Below are positions 1-7,980 of a stretch of DNA of 64,000 nt, piece after piece; the stretch's first letter is position 1, and each line of letters starts with the position of its first letter. The DNA is from Ruaniaceae bacterium KH17. Its GTDB lineage: Bacteria; Actinomycetota; Actinomycetes; Actinomycetales; Actinomycetaceae. The notes beneath the pieces are model-generated. The model did no database searches. It was not told the origin of the DNA and was given only the letters and a program-made list of their open reading frames with translations. The stretch lies in the NCBI GenBank assembly GCA_900199505.1, contig FZQV01000003.1, forward strand, positions 62,001 through 126,000, written 5' to 3'. The position numbers and the translations under genes are program-made.

Positions 1-150
1 GACTCAAACTCCCGCCTCAGCGCCCGTTCAACCGCGCCGCACCCGCCACGCACCGTTGCGGCTCGGGATGGTGGCGCAGTCTAGGTCGGCTGGGCCACTG
101 CGCACGGCCGGGGATGGACGCATTGGCTCTGACTTTCGTCACCTTGCGCG
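1..150. other. left-edge intergenic stretch, no gene recognised
   Basis: No supported gene, tRNA or repeat is visible here. Short open frames cross the region, but they run through the palindrome at 151-199 and resemble no known protein. The 3' end of an unseen gene to the left could reach into it. Confidence 0.5.
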
Positions 151-199
151 TGATCTTGGCAGTCAGTGAACGCATAGCGTTCAGCCACTGCCAAGATCA
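151..199. repeat. 49-bp imperfect palindrome, copy 1
   Basis: Two 13-bp outer arms (151-163 and 187-199) are perfect reverse complements. Next come a 3x3 mismatch, then 7-bp inner arms (167-173 TGAACGC and 177-183 GCGTTCA) around a 3-nt loop. Near-identical copies lie at 1293-1341 and 3072-3120, all in the same orientation. The right end (TCA at 197-199) supplies the TGA stop of the minus-strand gene ending at 197. It could be a REP-like element, a small non-autonomous mobile unit or a bidirectional terminator. Confidence 0.9.
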
Positions 200-1174
200 G
201 GCGGCGGTTGGCTTCAACTGAAGCTGGGTGAGGTATCGCGGCATTGTGCAGTTGGGTCCGCAGGTGCGAGGGGTACCAGTCCACCCGCGCTTCGCTAGTG
301 CGGTCACGACTTGCGCGGCAACCCTGCACGGATCGAGAGTGACGTGCGGCCAGCGGAACCTCAGCGTGATCTCGTCGAGAACGATCCGAACCTCGTTATC
401 ACGCATCACGTCGTCATCGGTGGCCCTCCCAGGGTGGGCGAGTTCGCCGTCGAGCTCGATTCGGACCTTGTGCGACTTGTGCCAACGATCGGATCGGATC
501 CAGCGCCCGGCGATGCGTTCGCGCTTCTGGCCCTCAGAATGCGGTAGCCCGTGTGCGCGTTCGACCTGCCGCAGATAGGCGAGTTCGAGATGGGACTCCA
601 CTCCGAGCTCAGTGATCTCAAGCATTCCTGTGAGATAGCGCCGGTGTTTGAGGCGCTTGCGCTTGTTCATCTTCCCGATGAACTTGTCGATATCCATGCG
701 GATCTGGATCGCCTTGATGAGGAGTTCCAGGACGTGGGCCCGAGTTGCGACTGTGTCGATGAGGTCCAGAACGGTGTCAGTGAGCGGTGGTCGACGTGGG
801 TCGCCAAAGCCACTGAGAGGTCGGGTCGTTCTCCGCACGGAAACATACTCGTTGGACCTCAGTCCCGAAGCCGCTGGGACGATGACATCGAGCCGATCTG
901 GCGGCTTCGTCCGCAGACCATGGAGATACGCGGCGGTCTCACCGGCGAAGATGATGTTGTGATCGCCAGACCACTTCCGGACGAGTGTGACTCTCTGACC
1001 GAAGCTCGGGTTGCCCGGCCACACGAGGTACACGCCTGGAAGTGGGCGACTCCACTCGCCATCTGCGATCTTGTGGGCAATCGTGCTACTTCGCACACCC
1101 AGAGCGGAGAGTTCCGTGCGGGAGAGCACGCCGTTGTGTCGTCGCGATGCTGATGCAAGCCTTGTCTTGTCCAT
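197..1174 (-). CDS. AbiEi-type winged-helix protein with DUF559/Vsr-like endonuclease domain
   Basis: A 325-aa protein. The first ~90 residues resemble the AbiEi winged-helix domain of type IV toxin-antitoxin systems (GVLSRTELSALGV, then AYLHGL). The C-terminal half looks like the DUF559/Vsr endonuclease fold common in actinobacteria: a GVESHLE glutamate, IELDGE, DDDVMRDNE, DPCRVAAQVV and an RGWTGTP...CGPNC tail. The family is often annotated as an AbiEi antitoxin although no AbiEii toxin is adjacent, as here. The ATG at 1174 is chosen because the upstream extension has no family likeness and runs through a palindrome. Two DnaA-box matches lie in its upstream region. The stop codon lies inside palindrome copy 1. 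The function is not established; an orphan nuclease or regulator is plausible. Confidence 0.7.
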   Translation of the reverse strand: MDKTRLASASRRHNGVLSRTELSALGVRSSTIAHKIADGEWSRPLPGVYLVWPGNPSFGQRVTLVRKWSGDHNIIFAGETAAYLHGLRTKPPDRLDVIVPAASGLRSNEYVSVRRTTRPLSGFGDPRRPPLTDTVLDLIDTVATRAHVLELLIKAIQIRMDIDKFIGKMNKRKRLKHRRYLTGMLEITELGVESHLELAYLRQVERAHGLPHSEGQKRERIAGRWIRSDRWHKSHKVRIELDGELAHPGRATDDDVMRDNEVRIVLDEITLRFRWPHVTLDPCRVAAQVVTALAKRGWTGTPRTCGPNCTMPRYLTQLQLKPTAA

Positions 1175-1216
1175 CCCACGAGTCTGGTCGCAGTGTGCTG
1201 TGCGCGGTAGGTGGCC

Positions 1217-1257
1217 TGTGGATAGAGACACACTTGCCGTTCGGGGTCTGTGGATAA
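1217..1257 (-). promoter_or_regulatory. two DnaA-box-like sites upstream of the AbiEi-type gene
   Basis: On the minus strand the sequence reads TTATCCACA (1257-1249), a perfect match to the strong DnaA box, and CTATCCACA (1225-1217), one base off. The sites are 32 bp apart, about three helical turns, in the same orientation, and lie 43-83 bp upstream of the start codon at 1174. They may link expression of the gene to DnaA or replication state; binding is inferred only from the motif. Confidence 0.5.
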
Positions 1258-1292
1258 CCTGGCGAAGGTGGCCCCCTCGGCGCCCCGACCCG

Positions 1293-1341
1293 AGATCTTG
1301 GCACTCAGTGAACGCATGGCGTTCACCCACTGCCACGATCA
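1293..1341. repeat. 49-bp imperfect palindrome, copy 2
   Basis: Same length and orientation as copies 1 and 3, with a few substitutions (for example GCATGGCG in place of GCATAGCG, and a CACGATCA right end). It sits between the 3' end of the zinc-finger gene at 1415 and the upstream region of the AbiEi-type gene, so it could terminate the former. Confidence 0.88.
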
Positions 1342-1414
1342 TGTTGCGGCGAGATCGTCACTGCTACCGTCCTGGCCCTGATCTCAATCCGAAGTGTGGG
1401 CAAGGGTGGCGAGA

Positions 1415-1789
1415 CTATTCTGGCTTTGTGAAGCGCTCCCACGCGGACTGGCGTGTCATCCCGAGCGCTTCGCCGATGCGTGCCCAGCTAATCCCGCGTT
1501 CGCGTGCCGCCACCACCCACGTGCGCAGGTGCGTCTCCACCAGGGTGCCCGCGGCCGCAACGTGGGGGAGTTGGGCGAGGAGAGCATCGTCATCGAGACG
1601 CTGCCACGGAGTCACGGGGCCATCGACGTCGTCGTCGCGGTTCGCACTCGCGAAGAGCGTTACGGCACTCTCGGCGCAGTCTCTGCAGATCGCGGCGAGT
1701 GGGCTCGAAACCAGACGGCCCGTCTCCGCACGGGAGCGAAGGCAGTAGCTGCACATCACATCGGTGGTCACGTCACCAGTATTGCGCAT
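1415..1789 (-). CDS. ClpX C4-type zinc-finger protein with C-terminal helix-turn-helix
   Basis: A 124-aa protein. Residues ~13-40 carry CSYC...CRDC, matching the four-cysteine zinc-binding module of ClpX but without any AAA+ ATPase. The C-terminus (RERGISWARIGEALGMTRQSA) looks like a helix-turn-helix of the kind seen in small actinobacterial regulators. The start at 1789 has no obvious Shine-Dalgarno and may be leaderless; an in-frame ATG at 1756, just before CSYC, is an alternative. It is divergent from the MFS gene across a short interval containing an inverted-repeat operator, so it may regulate that exporter (inference). It resembles unnamed actinobacterial ClpX-C4 zinc-finger proteins. 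Confidence 0.65.
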   Translation of the reverse strand: MRNTGDVTTDVMCSYCLRSRAETGRLVSSPLAAICRDCAESAVTLFASANRDDDVDGPVTPWQRLDDDALLAQLPHVAAAGTLVETHLRTWVVAARERGISWARIGEALGMTRQSAWERFTKPE

Positions 1790-1830
1790 GGCAGGTGTAG
1801 CCTGACAATATGTCAGGGCGGACCTGACAG
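1782..1830 (+). promoter_or_regulatory. MFS promoter with CCTGAC inverted-repeat operator
   Basis: A perfect inverted repeat CCTGAC-N5-GTCAGG lies at 1801-1817, and a third half-site CCTGACA at 1823-1829. A plausible -35 (TTGCGC, 1782-1787) and -10 (CAATAT, 1806-1811), 18 bp apart, place the operator over the -10. The element lies between the divergent zinc-finger and MFS genes, as expected for a local repressor site. Confidence 0.55.
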
Positions 1831-1844
1831 TGAGGAGTCGCTCT

Positions 1845-3074
1845 ATGCCATCTGCGCAGGCACCGGCCGTCCGATGGTTCACGAATACTTCCATCCTGGA
1901 AAGCATCGGAGATTCGGTGGCAAGAAACCTGCTTCCAATCGTGGCCGTGACGATCCTGGGAGCCGGGATTGGGACAGTTGGGTTGCTGAACTCGCTCGGC
2001 CTGGTGGCGTTTCTGGTGCTTGGCCTGCCGATCGGAGTCCTTGCCGACCGATGGCCATTGCCGACGTGGATCATGACAGTCAGCACCACGGTTCGGGCAG
2101 CGGTGGTGCTGGGAGCGGTGGGCGCGTGGGCTTCCGGGCTGTTCGACGGCGTCGTCGGGCTCGGGATCTTGATCGCGGTTGCGCTGATCGTTGGAGTCGC
2201 AGACGTTGCCTACACAAGTGGGCAAGGACTACTTGTGCCGCGCATTGTCGAGCCGGACGAGATCCGCCCACTCTTTGGTCGAGCCCAGGCCGCCGGGCAA
2301 GTGGGAGGGGTAGTGGGTTCACTCCTCCTCTCCGGTGGTTTGGCTGTGGTTGCGGCCCCGTTGCTCTGGTGCGTGTCGGGTGCGTCGTATCTTGGCTCGG
2401 TGGTGACGCAGCGGCGGATTCGTCCGATCCAACCGGCTGTTGCGCGAGTGCCTCGCGAATCGATGTGGCGGCAGGCTCGCAATGGGTTGGGACTACTGGT
2501 GCGCGAGCCAACGCTGCGCAGAATCACGATTGCGAATACCTTGCACAACGCGGCCGTGATGGCCGCAAACACGCTCGTCCCGGTGGTCGCTCTCTCGAGC
2601 TTGAGCATCGCGCCGAGCGTGTACGCCTTGCTGGGTATTGCCTCGGCACTCGCCGGCATTGGTGGTGCCGCGAGCGCGGCGACGATCACGGCGCGGCTGG
2701 GTCTACGGATGACGCGAGCATTGTGTGGGCTCGGCATCATCACAGGCGTGCTTGCCGTCATGAGCGTCGACTTCTTGCCCGGACCGGCCGAACTCTGGAT
2801 CGGTATTCAGATCGCGCTGGCTGCCGTGTGTGGGCCGATCGCACTTGTGGCGGGCGCCGATCTTCCGGCCAAGCTGTCTCCGCCCGAGCGACTCGGCGCC
2901 GTGATGGGTGCACAACGGACTGTGGTGCTGGGCATCATGCCGATCGCCGCCGTTGCAATTGGTGCGCTGGGATCGGCGGCCGGAGTCGACTCTGCGCTGC
3001 GGACGTGGCTTGCACTCGCAGTAGCTGCAGTGATTCCATGCCTGTTTCTCGGCCGCGAGCCAGCTACGGAATGA
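1845..3074 (+). CDS. MFS family efflux transporter
   Basis: A 409-aa protein with about 12 predicted hydrophobic segments and the MFS loop motif between TM2 and TM3 (GLPIGVLADRWPLP). It resembles the EntS/MFS_3-type exporters that move small molecules out of the cell by proton antiport; the substrate is unknown. The ATG at 1845 is preferred over the in-frame GTG at 1830 because AGGAG at 1833-1837 sits 7 nt upstream. It is divergent from the zinc-finger gene, with an operator overlapping its promoter. Its TGA stop (3072-3074) is the first base triplet of palindrome copy 3. Confidence 0.82.
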   Translation: MPSAQAPAVRWFTNTSILESIGDSVARNLLPIVAVTILGAGIGTVGLLNSLGLVAFLVLGLPIGVLADRWPLPTWIMTVSTTVRAAVVLGAVGAWASGLFDGVVGLGILIAVALIVGVADVAYTSGQGLLVPRIVEPDEIRPLFGRAQAAGQVGGVVGSLLLSGGLAVVAAPLLWCVSGASYLGSVVTQRRIRPIQPAVARVPRESMWRQARNGLGLLVREPTLRRITIANTLHNAAVMAANTLVPVVALSSLSIAPSVYALLGIASALAGIGGAASAATITARLGLRMTRALCGLGIITGVLAVMSVDFLPGPAELWIGIQIALAAVCGPIALVAGADLPAKLSPPERLGAVMGAQRTVVLGIMPIAAVAIGALGSAAGVDSALRTWLALAVAAVIPCLFLGREPATE

Positions 3075-3120
3075 TCTTGGCACTCGGTGACCGCATAGCG
3101 TTCAGCCACTGCCAAGATCA
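3072..3120. repeat. 49-bp imperfect palindrome, copy 3
   Basis: The outer ten bases match copy 1 on both sides (TGATCTTGGC and GCCAAGATCA). It differs from copy 1 mainly at CACTCGGTGACC. It supplies the stop codon of the MFS gene and, as a long hairpin, could serve as its terminator. Confidence 0.9.
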
Positions 3121-3404
3121 TGTCTAGTGTGAGCCGCCGAGTAAGGGACTTGTTCTATCTAGACTGTCGACGTGCGCTCACTAGACACGGGCGGCACGGC
3201 CCCACCGCCGTCCCCAGCCTTGTGGGTGCGCCCGCGTGCGGCGCGAGATATCGGCTCACCGGGTCCGTCACCGTCGCCAGCCTTACGCCGTGCGCCCTAG
3301 GGTAAGGGATCCGGGCCGTCCCGGGCCGTCCCGGTGGTCCGTCTTCACGCACAATCGGGGATGGTGCAGCTCATGAGCCGTCGGTCCAGGGCATGGCCGT
3401 GACC
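3121..3404. other. intergenic region between accessory genes and the polA cluster
   Basis: No credible gene is present. A perfect 9-bp inverted repeat (TGTCTAGTG at 3121-3129, CACTAGACA at 3179-3187) directly abuts palindrome copy 3. A GC-rich 10-bp unit (CCGGGCCGTC) is repeated in tandem at 3311-3330. The stretch separates the accessory block from core genes. Confidence 0.6.
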
Positions 3405-3803
3405 TCAGCGCGGCTGGCGGATTGCGCAGGTGAGGCGCGAGGTGGCGGCCAGGCGGCCAGCGTCGTCGCGGATCTCGATCTGGTAGCTCGCGATCGAGCG
3501 GCCCTCAATGATCGGGGTGGCGGTTGCAGTCACGAACCCCTCGGTCACGGAGCGGTGATGCGTAATGTTCAGTTCGATCCCCACGGCCTGTGCCGGTGCC
3601 GCGTGCATGTTCGCGGCGAACGATCCCACGGTCTCGGCGAGCGCCGCAGAGGCGCCGCCGTGCAGCAGCCCGGCGGGCTGAGTATTGTGCGCCACGGGCA
3701 TCCGGGCGACAACGCGGCCGTCCGCCACGTCGAGGAATTCCATCTCCATTCGCTCAAGAAGGGTTCCGGCTGCCATCGCTTGCGCTTCACTCGTGTGGGT
3801 CAT
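3405..3803 (-). CDS. PaaI-family hotdog-fold thioesterase
   Basis: A 132-aa hotdog-fold protein of the PaaI/YbgC type, expected to hydrolyse acyl-CoA thioesters. The signature is AHNTQPAGLLHGGASAALAE, in which the HGG loop and following helix form the active site; IELNITHHRSV and IASYQIEIRDDAGRLAATSR are also typical. The start at 3803 gives the usual family length; the longer frame adds 45 unlike residues running over polA. It is divergent from polA with only 19 bp between start codons, so the promoters must overlap the opposite genes. The natural substrate is not predictable. Confidence 0.85.
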   Translation of the reverse strand: MTHTSEAQAMAAGTLLERMEMEFLDVADGRVVARMPVAHNTQPAGLLHGGASAALAETVGSFAANMHAAPAQAVGIELNITHHRSVTEGFVTATATPIIEGRSIASYQIEIRDDAGRLAATSRLTCAIRQPR

Positions 3804-3822
3804 GCCCTCTAGGGTGGCAGGT

Positions 3823-6426
3823 GTGAGCACCACACCGCGACTTATGTTGATTGACGGACACTCGATGGCCTTCCGCGCGTTCTTTGCGCTCCCGGTCGAT
3901 AACTTCGTGACGGCTAACGGCGTCCACACGAATGCCATCTACGGATTCCTCTCGATGCTGGTTCGGCTGATCCAGGCGGAGGAGCCAACCCACCTCGCGA
4001 TCGCCTTCGACGAATCGGGCGGCACGTTCCGCACGGAGGAGTACTCGGACTACAAGGCCACGCGTGACGCCACTCCCGAGCCGTTCAAGCCGCAGGTCCC
4101 GCTGATCTGCGAGGCGCTCGATGCGATGGGCGTGCCGTGGCTCTCGAAGGAGAACTACGAGGCGGATGACATCCTCGCCACGCTCGCCCACCAGGGCTAC
4201 GAGCAGGGCATGGAGGTGCTCGTGGTCTCCGGTGACCGCGATTCCTTCCAGTTCGTCAACGATCGCGTGACGGTGCTGTACCCGGTGAAGGGCGTCAGCG
4301 AGCTCGCGCGGATGACCCCGGAGGCCGTCGAGGCGAAGTACGGTGTGCTTCCCGATCGCTATCCCGAACTCGCCGCGCTCGTGGGGGAGACCTCGGATAA
4401 CCTCCCGGGCGTGCCCGGCGTGGGACCGAAGACGGCCGCGAAGTGGCTCGCGCAGTACGACGGCCTCGAGAACCTGATCTCCCGTGTGGACGAGGTGACC
4501 GGTAAGGCGGGGGAGTCGCTCCGCGCGCATCTCGACGATGTGCTGCGGAACCGCAAGCTCAACCACCTGCTCACGGATCTGGACCTCCCCGTGGGGCCGA
4601 AGGACCTGGTCCGCGGCCCCGGTGACCGCGCCGCGGTTGCCGATCTCTTCGGAGTGCTCGAGTTCAACCAACTCCGCGAACGCGTCAACTCGATCATGGG
4701 GGAGGCGGAGGAGAGTGCCGCGCCCGATCCCGCGGCGGAGCGCACACTCACCACGAACCCGGAGGCGTGGCTCGCGGCCGTCACGCACGCCGTCGCCGTC
4801 GATGTGGAAGGGAACGACGGCGATGCCTGGACGGTCGCTGTTGCGGACAGCCAGACCGTGGCCGCCTGGGATCTCACGGAAGATGCATCCGGCCTGGCCG
4901 AGTTCTTGGCCTCGGATCGCCCCAAGATCCTGCACGATGCCAAGGCCGCCGCGCACCGGCTCGCCGCGCGCGGGATCGAGCTGAACGGCGTCGTCTTCGA
5001 CACCCAGCTCGCCGCATACCTGGCGATGCCCGGGCAGCGTTCGTACGCTCTCGGGGATCTCGTGGCGAGATTCGTGGGCCGCGAACTCGCAGAAGGTGGG
5101 GACACGCTGCTCGATCTCGGCACCGAGGGCTCGCAGGCTCGTGCCGAGGGCGTCTATGACCTGGCGGCCCCGCTGGCCCGCACGCTCGACGAGCGCGAGG
5201 CCTCGCGGCTCCTCACCGAGTTGGAACTCCCGGTACAGCGCAGCCTGATCACGATGGAGGCGGTGGGCATCGCCGTCGACTCCGCGTTCTTCGAGCAACT
5301 CGAAGGCGAGTTTGCGGCGCGTGTGCGCGATGCGCAGGACGAGGCCTGGCGGGTGATCGGCCGCGAAGTGAACCTCGCCAGCCCGAAGCAGTTGCAAGAG
5401 GTGCTGTTCGACGAGCTGGACATGCCCAAGACCAAGAAGACCAAGACCGGCTACACCACCGACGCCGAGGCACTCAACGAACTCTTCGCGCAGACCGGGC
5501 ATCCGTTCCTCGAGCAGCTCCTGATCCACCGAGATCAGAACAAGCTGCGCCAAACCGTCGAAACGCTCCGCAAGACCATCGCGGACGATGGCCGTATCCA
5601 CACCACCTTCGCCCAAACCGTCGCGGCGACTGGGCGGCTCTCCTCGCTCGACCCCAACCTGCAGAACATCCCTGCCCGCACCCAGGAGGGCTTGCGGATT
5701 CGGGAGGGCTTCGTCGTCGGGCAGGGGTACGAGAACCTGATGACAGCGGACTATTCGCAGATCGAGATGCGGATCATGGCGCACCTCTCGGGCGATGAGG
5801 GGCTGATCGAGGCATTCCGTGGGGGCGAGGACCTGCACCGTTACGTGGGTTCGCGCGTGTTCGGGGTGGCGACCGACGACGTCACGCCCGAGATGCGCTC
5901 GAAGGTCAAGGCGATGAGTTACGGCCTCGCGTATGGCCTCTCGGCGTTCGGCCTCTCACGGCAGTTGCATATCGACGTGGCCGAGGCACGCACGCTCATG
6001 GACGACTACTATGAGCGGTTCGGGGGCGTGAAACGCTACTTGGCGGGCGTCGTCGACCAGGCGCGGAGAACCGGATACACCGAGACGATCATGGGCCGGC
6101 GCAGGTACCTTCCCGATCTCAACTCGGATAACCGGCAGCGGCGTGATATCGCCGAGCGGATCGCACTCAACGCGCCGATTCAGGGGAGCGCGGCGGACAT
6201 CATCAAGGTGGCGATGATCCGGCTCGACGAGCTGATCGCCGAGCGCGGCCTGGCCTCGCGGATGCTACTCCAGGTGCACGACGAACTCGTGCTCGAAGTG
6301 GCTCCCGGTGAGCAGGAATCGATCACCGATGCCGTGCGCGAGGCGATGGATGGCGCCGCCGATCTCGCCGTGCCGCTAGACGTGGGCGTGGGGATCGGTC
6401 AGAACTGGCGGGCCGCCGCCCACTGA
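3823..6426 (+). CDS. polA: DNA polymerase I
   Basis: An 867-aa family A DNA polymerase used in repair and Okazaki-fragment maturation. The N-terminal ~300 residues are the 5'-3' exonuclease (MLIDGHSMAFRAFFALP, DNLPGVPGVGPKTAAKWLAQ helix-hairpin-helix). A divergent 3'-5' exonuclease-like region follows (~320-480). The polymerase domain carries ATGRLSSLDPNLQNIPAR, motif A DYSQIEMRIMAHLSGD, motif B RRDIAERIALNAPIQGSAAD and motif C QVHDELVLEV. The GTG at 3823 keeps the exonuclease N-terminus; the ATG at 3844 is an alternative. The gene is followed by rpsA, a common actinobacterial order. Confidence 0.97.
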   Translation: MSTTPRLMLIDGHSMAFRAFFALPVDNFVTANGVHTNAIYGFLSMLVRLIQAEEPTHLAIAFDESGGTFRTEEYSDYKATRDATPEPFKPQVPLICEALDAMGVPWLSKENYEADDILATLAHQGYEQGMEVLVVSGDRDSFQFVNDRVTVLYPVKGVSELARMTPEAVEAKYGVLPDRYPELAALVGETSDNLPGVPGVGPKTAAKWLAQYDGLENLISRVDEVTGKAGESLRAHLDDVLRNRKLNHLLTDLDLPVGPKDLVRGPGDRAAVADLFGVLEFNQLRERVNSIMGEAEESAAPDPAAERTLTTNPEAWLAAVTHAVAVDVEGNDGDAWTVAVADSQTVAAWDLTEDASGLAEFLASDRPKILHDAKAAAHRLAARGIELNGVVFDTQLAAYLAMPGQRSYALGDLVARFVGRELAEGGDTLLDLGTEGSQARAEGVYDLAAPLARTLDEREASRLLTELELPVQRSLITMEAVGIAVDSAFFEQLEGEFAARVRDAQDEAWRVIGREVNLASPKQLQEVLFDELDMPKTKKTKTGYTTDAEALNELFAQTGHPFLEQLLIHRDQNKLRQTVETLRKTIADDGRIHTTFAQTVAATGRLSSLDPNLQNIPARTQEGLRIREGFVVGQGYENLMTADYSQIEMRIMAHLSGDEGLIEAFRGGEDLHRYVGSRVFGVATDDVTPEMRSKVKAMSYGLAYGLSAFGLSRQLHIDVAEARTLMDDYYERFGGVKRYLAGVVDQARRTGYTETIMGRRRYLPDLNSDNRQRRDIAERIALNAPIQGSAADIIKVAMIRLDELIAERGLASRMLLQVHDELVLEVAPGEQESITDAVREAMDGAADLAVPLDVGVGIGQNWRAAAH

Positions 6427-6436
6427 GTCGGAGGCA

Positions 6437-6523
6437 TTGGCTCCAGGTGGTGAGGTGTAGTAGGCTCGCCTGCGGCGACGTATGTCGTCACATCACCACA
6501 TCACTACGATTAACTGTCCGGAG
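6437..6523 (+). promoter_or_regulatory. rpsA promoter and ribosome binding site
   Basis: A -35-like TTGGCT (6437-6442) and a -10 TAGGCT (6461-6466), 18 bp apart, lie in the polA-rpsA gap. A GGAG at 6520-6523 is 11 nt before the ATG at 6535. The ~60-nt leader shows no known regulatory motif. Confidence 0.5.
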
Positions 6524-6534
6524 TCAACTTCTCA

Positions 6535-7968
6535 ATGACAACTACTAGCCCCCAGGTCGCCATCAACGATATCGGCACCGACGAGGAAATCCTCGAAGCC
6601 ATCGAAGCGACCATCAAGAACTTCAACGATGGCGACATCGTCGAAGGCACTGTCGTCAAGGTCGACCGGGATGAGGTCCTGCTCGACATCGGTTACAAGA
6701 CCGAAGGCGTCATCCTCTCCCGCGAGCTTTCGATCAAGCACGACGTCGATCCCGACGACGTGGTCGCACTCGGCGACAAGGTCGAAGCCCTCGTCCTCAC
6801 CAAGGAGGACAAGGAAGGCCGCCTACTCCTGTCCAAGAAGCGCGCCCAGTACGAGCGCGCCTGGGGCGACATTGAGAAGGTCAAGGAAGAAGACGGCGTC
6901 GTGACCGGTACCGTCATCGAGGTCGTCAAGGGCGGCCTGATCCTGGACATCGGCCTGCGCGGCTTCCTGCCCGCGTCCCTCGTCGAGATGCGCCGCGTGC
7001 GCGATCTGCAGCCGTACCTCGGCAAGCAGCTCGAGGCCAAGATCATCGAACTCGACAAGAACCGCAACAACGTGGTGCTCTCCCGCCGCTCCTGGCTCGA
7101 GCAGACGCAGTCCGAGGTCCGCTCGACCTTCCTGCAGACCCTCGCCAAGGGCCAGGTGCGCCCCGGTGTGGTCTCTTCGATCGTCAACTTCGGTGCGTTC
7201 GTGGACCTCGGCGGCGTGGATGGTCTCGTGCACGTCTCGGAACTGTCCTGGAAGCACATCGACCACCCGAACGAGGTTGTCGAGGTTGGCCAGGAAGTCA
7301 CTGTCGAGGTGCTCGAGGTGGACATGGACCGCGAGCGCGTGTCGCTCTCGCTGAAGGCCACCCAGGAAGACCCGTGGCGCGCCTTCGCCCGCACCCACGC
7401 CATTGGCCAGGTCGTGCCCGGTAAGGTCACCAAGCTCGTTCCGTTCGGTGCGTTCGTGCGTGTCGAGGACGGCATCGAGGGCCTCGTCCACATCTCCGAG
7501 CTGGCGATCCGCCACGTTGAGGTTCCGGACCAGGTCGCGAAGGTGGGCGACTCGGTGTTCGTCAAGGTCATCGACATCGACCTCGAGCGTCGCCGCATCT
7601 CGCTCTCGATCAAGCAGGCCAACGAGGGCGTGGACCCGAGCTCGGACGACTTCGACCCGTCGCTGTACGGCATGGGCACGGAGTACGACGAGGACGGCAA
7701 CTACAAGTACCCCGAGGGCTTCGACCCGGAGACCAACGAGTGGATGGAGGGCTTCGAGGCCCAGCGCGAGGCTTGGGAAGCGCAGTACGCGCTCGCCCAG
7801 GAGCGTTGGCTCGCCCACAAGGCTCAGGTCGCCGAGGCGCTCGAGGCGGACGCCGAGACGCTCCCCGAGGACGCCGCGACCTTCGCGAGCACTTCGGAAC
7901 CGTCTGAAGGCACCCTCGCCTCGGACGAGGCGCTGGCCGCTCTCCGCGAGAAGCTGACTGGCAACTGA
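6535..7968 (+). CDS. rpsA: 30S ribosomal protein S1
   Basis: A 477-aa protein with four S1 RNA-binding repeats, the usual actinobacterial form (E. coli has six). Repeats begin around residues 36 (GDIVEGTVVKVDRDEVLLDI), 121 (GVVTGTVIEVVKGGLILDI), 207 (GQVRPGVVSSIVNFGAFVDL) and 294 (GQVVPGKVTKLVPFGAFVRV). The C-terminus is acidic and low complexity. It binds mRNA on the small subunit and helps initiation. It has its own promoter after polA and a strong hairpin after its stop. Confidence 0.97.
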   Translation: MTTTSPQVAINDIGTDEEILEAIEATIKNFNDGDIVEGTVVKVDRDEVLLDIGYKTEGVILSRELSIKHDVDPDDVVALGDKVEALVLTKEDKEGRLLLSKKRAQYERAWGDIEKVKEEDGVVTGTVIEVVKGGLILDIGLRGFLPASLVEMRRVRDLQPYLGKQLEAKIIELDKNRNNVVLSRRSWLEQTQSEVRSTFLQTLAKGQVRPGVVSSIVNFGAFVDLGGVDGLVHVSELSWKHIDHPNEVVEVGQEVTVEVLEVDMDRERVSLSLKATQEDPWRAFARTHAIGQVVPGKVTKLVPFGAFVRVEDGIEGLVHISELAIRHVEVPDQVAKVGDSVFVKVIDIDLERRRISLSIKQANEGVDPSSDDFDPSLYGMGTEYDEDGNYKYPEGFDPETNEWMEGFEAQREAWEAQYALAQERWLAHKAQVAEALEADAETLPEDAATFASTSEPSEGTLASDEALAALREKLTGN

Positions 7969-7980
7969 CACCAGCCGGAA

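Noticed and set aside
551-1153. 200-codon plus-strand frame
   Set aside because: Antisense to the AbiEi/DUF559-type gene, which has recognisable conserved motifs.
151-3120. CRISPR array
   Set aside because: The three palindromic repeats are 1.1 and 1.7 kb apart with genes between them, unlike the regular short spacers of an array.
151-3120. insertion sequence with terminal inverted repeats
   Set aside because: All copies are in the same orientation, there are three of them, and no transposase is encoded between them.
1394-3127. 577-codon open frame on the plus strand
   Set aside because: Out of frame with the MFS gene and antisense to the zinc-finger gene, both of which have family motifs; the translation is low-complexity Arg/Gly/Ala.
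3405-3938. longer 177-codon version of the thioesterase
   Set aside because: The extra 45 residues run over the polA start and have no hotdog-family likeness; the ATG at 3803 gives the usual length.
3787-5838. 683-codon open frame on the minus strand
   Set aside because: It lies wholly antisense to polA, whose family motifs are complete; long mirror frames are expected at this GC content.
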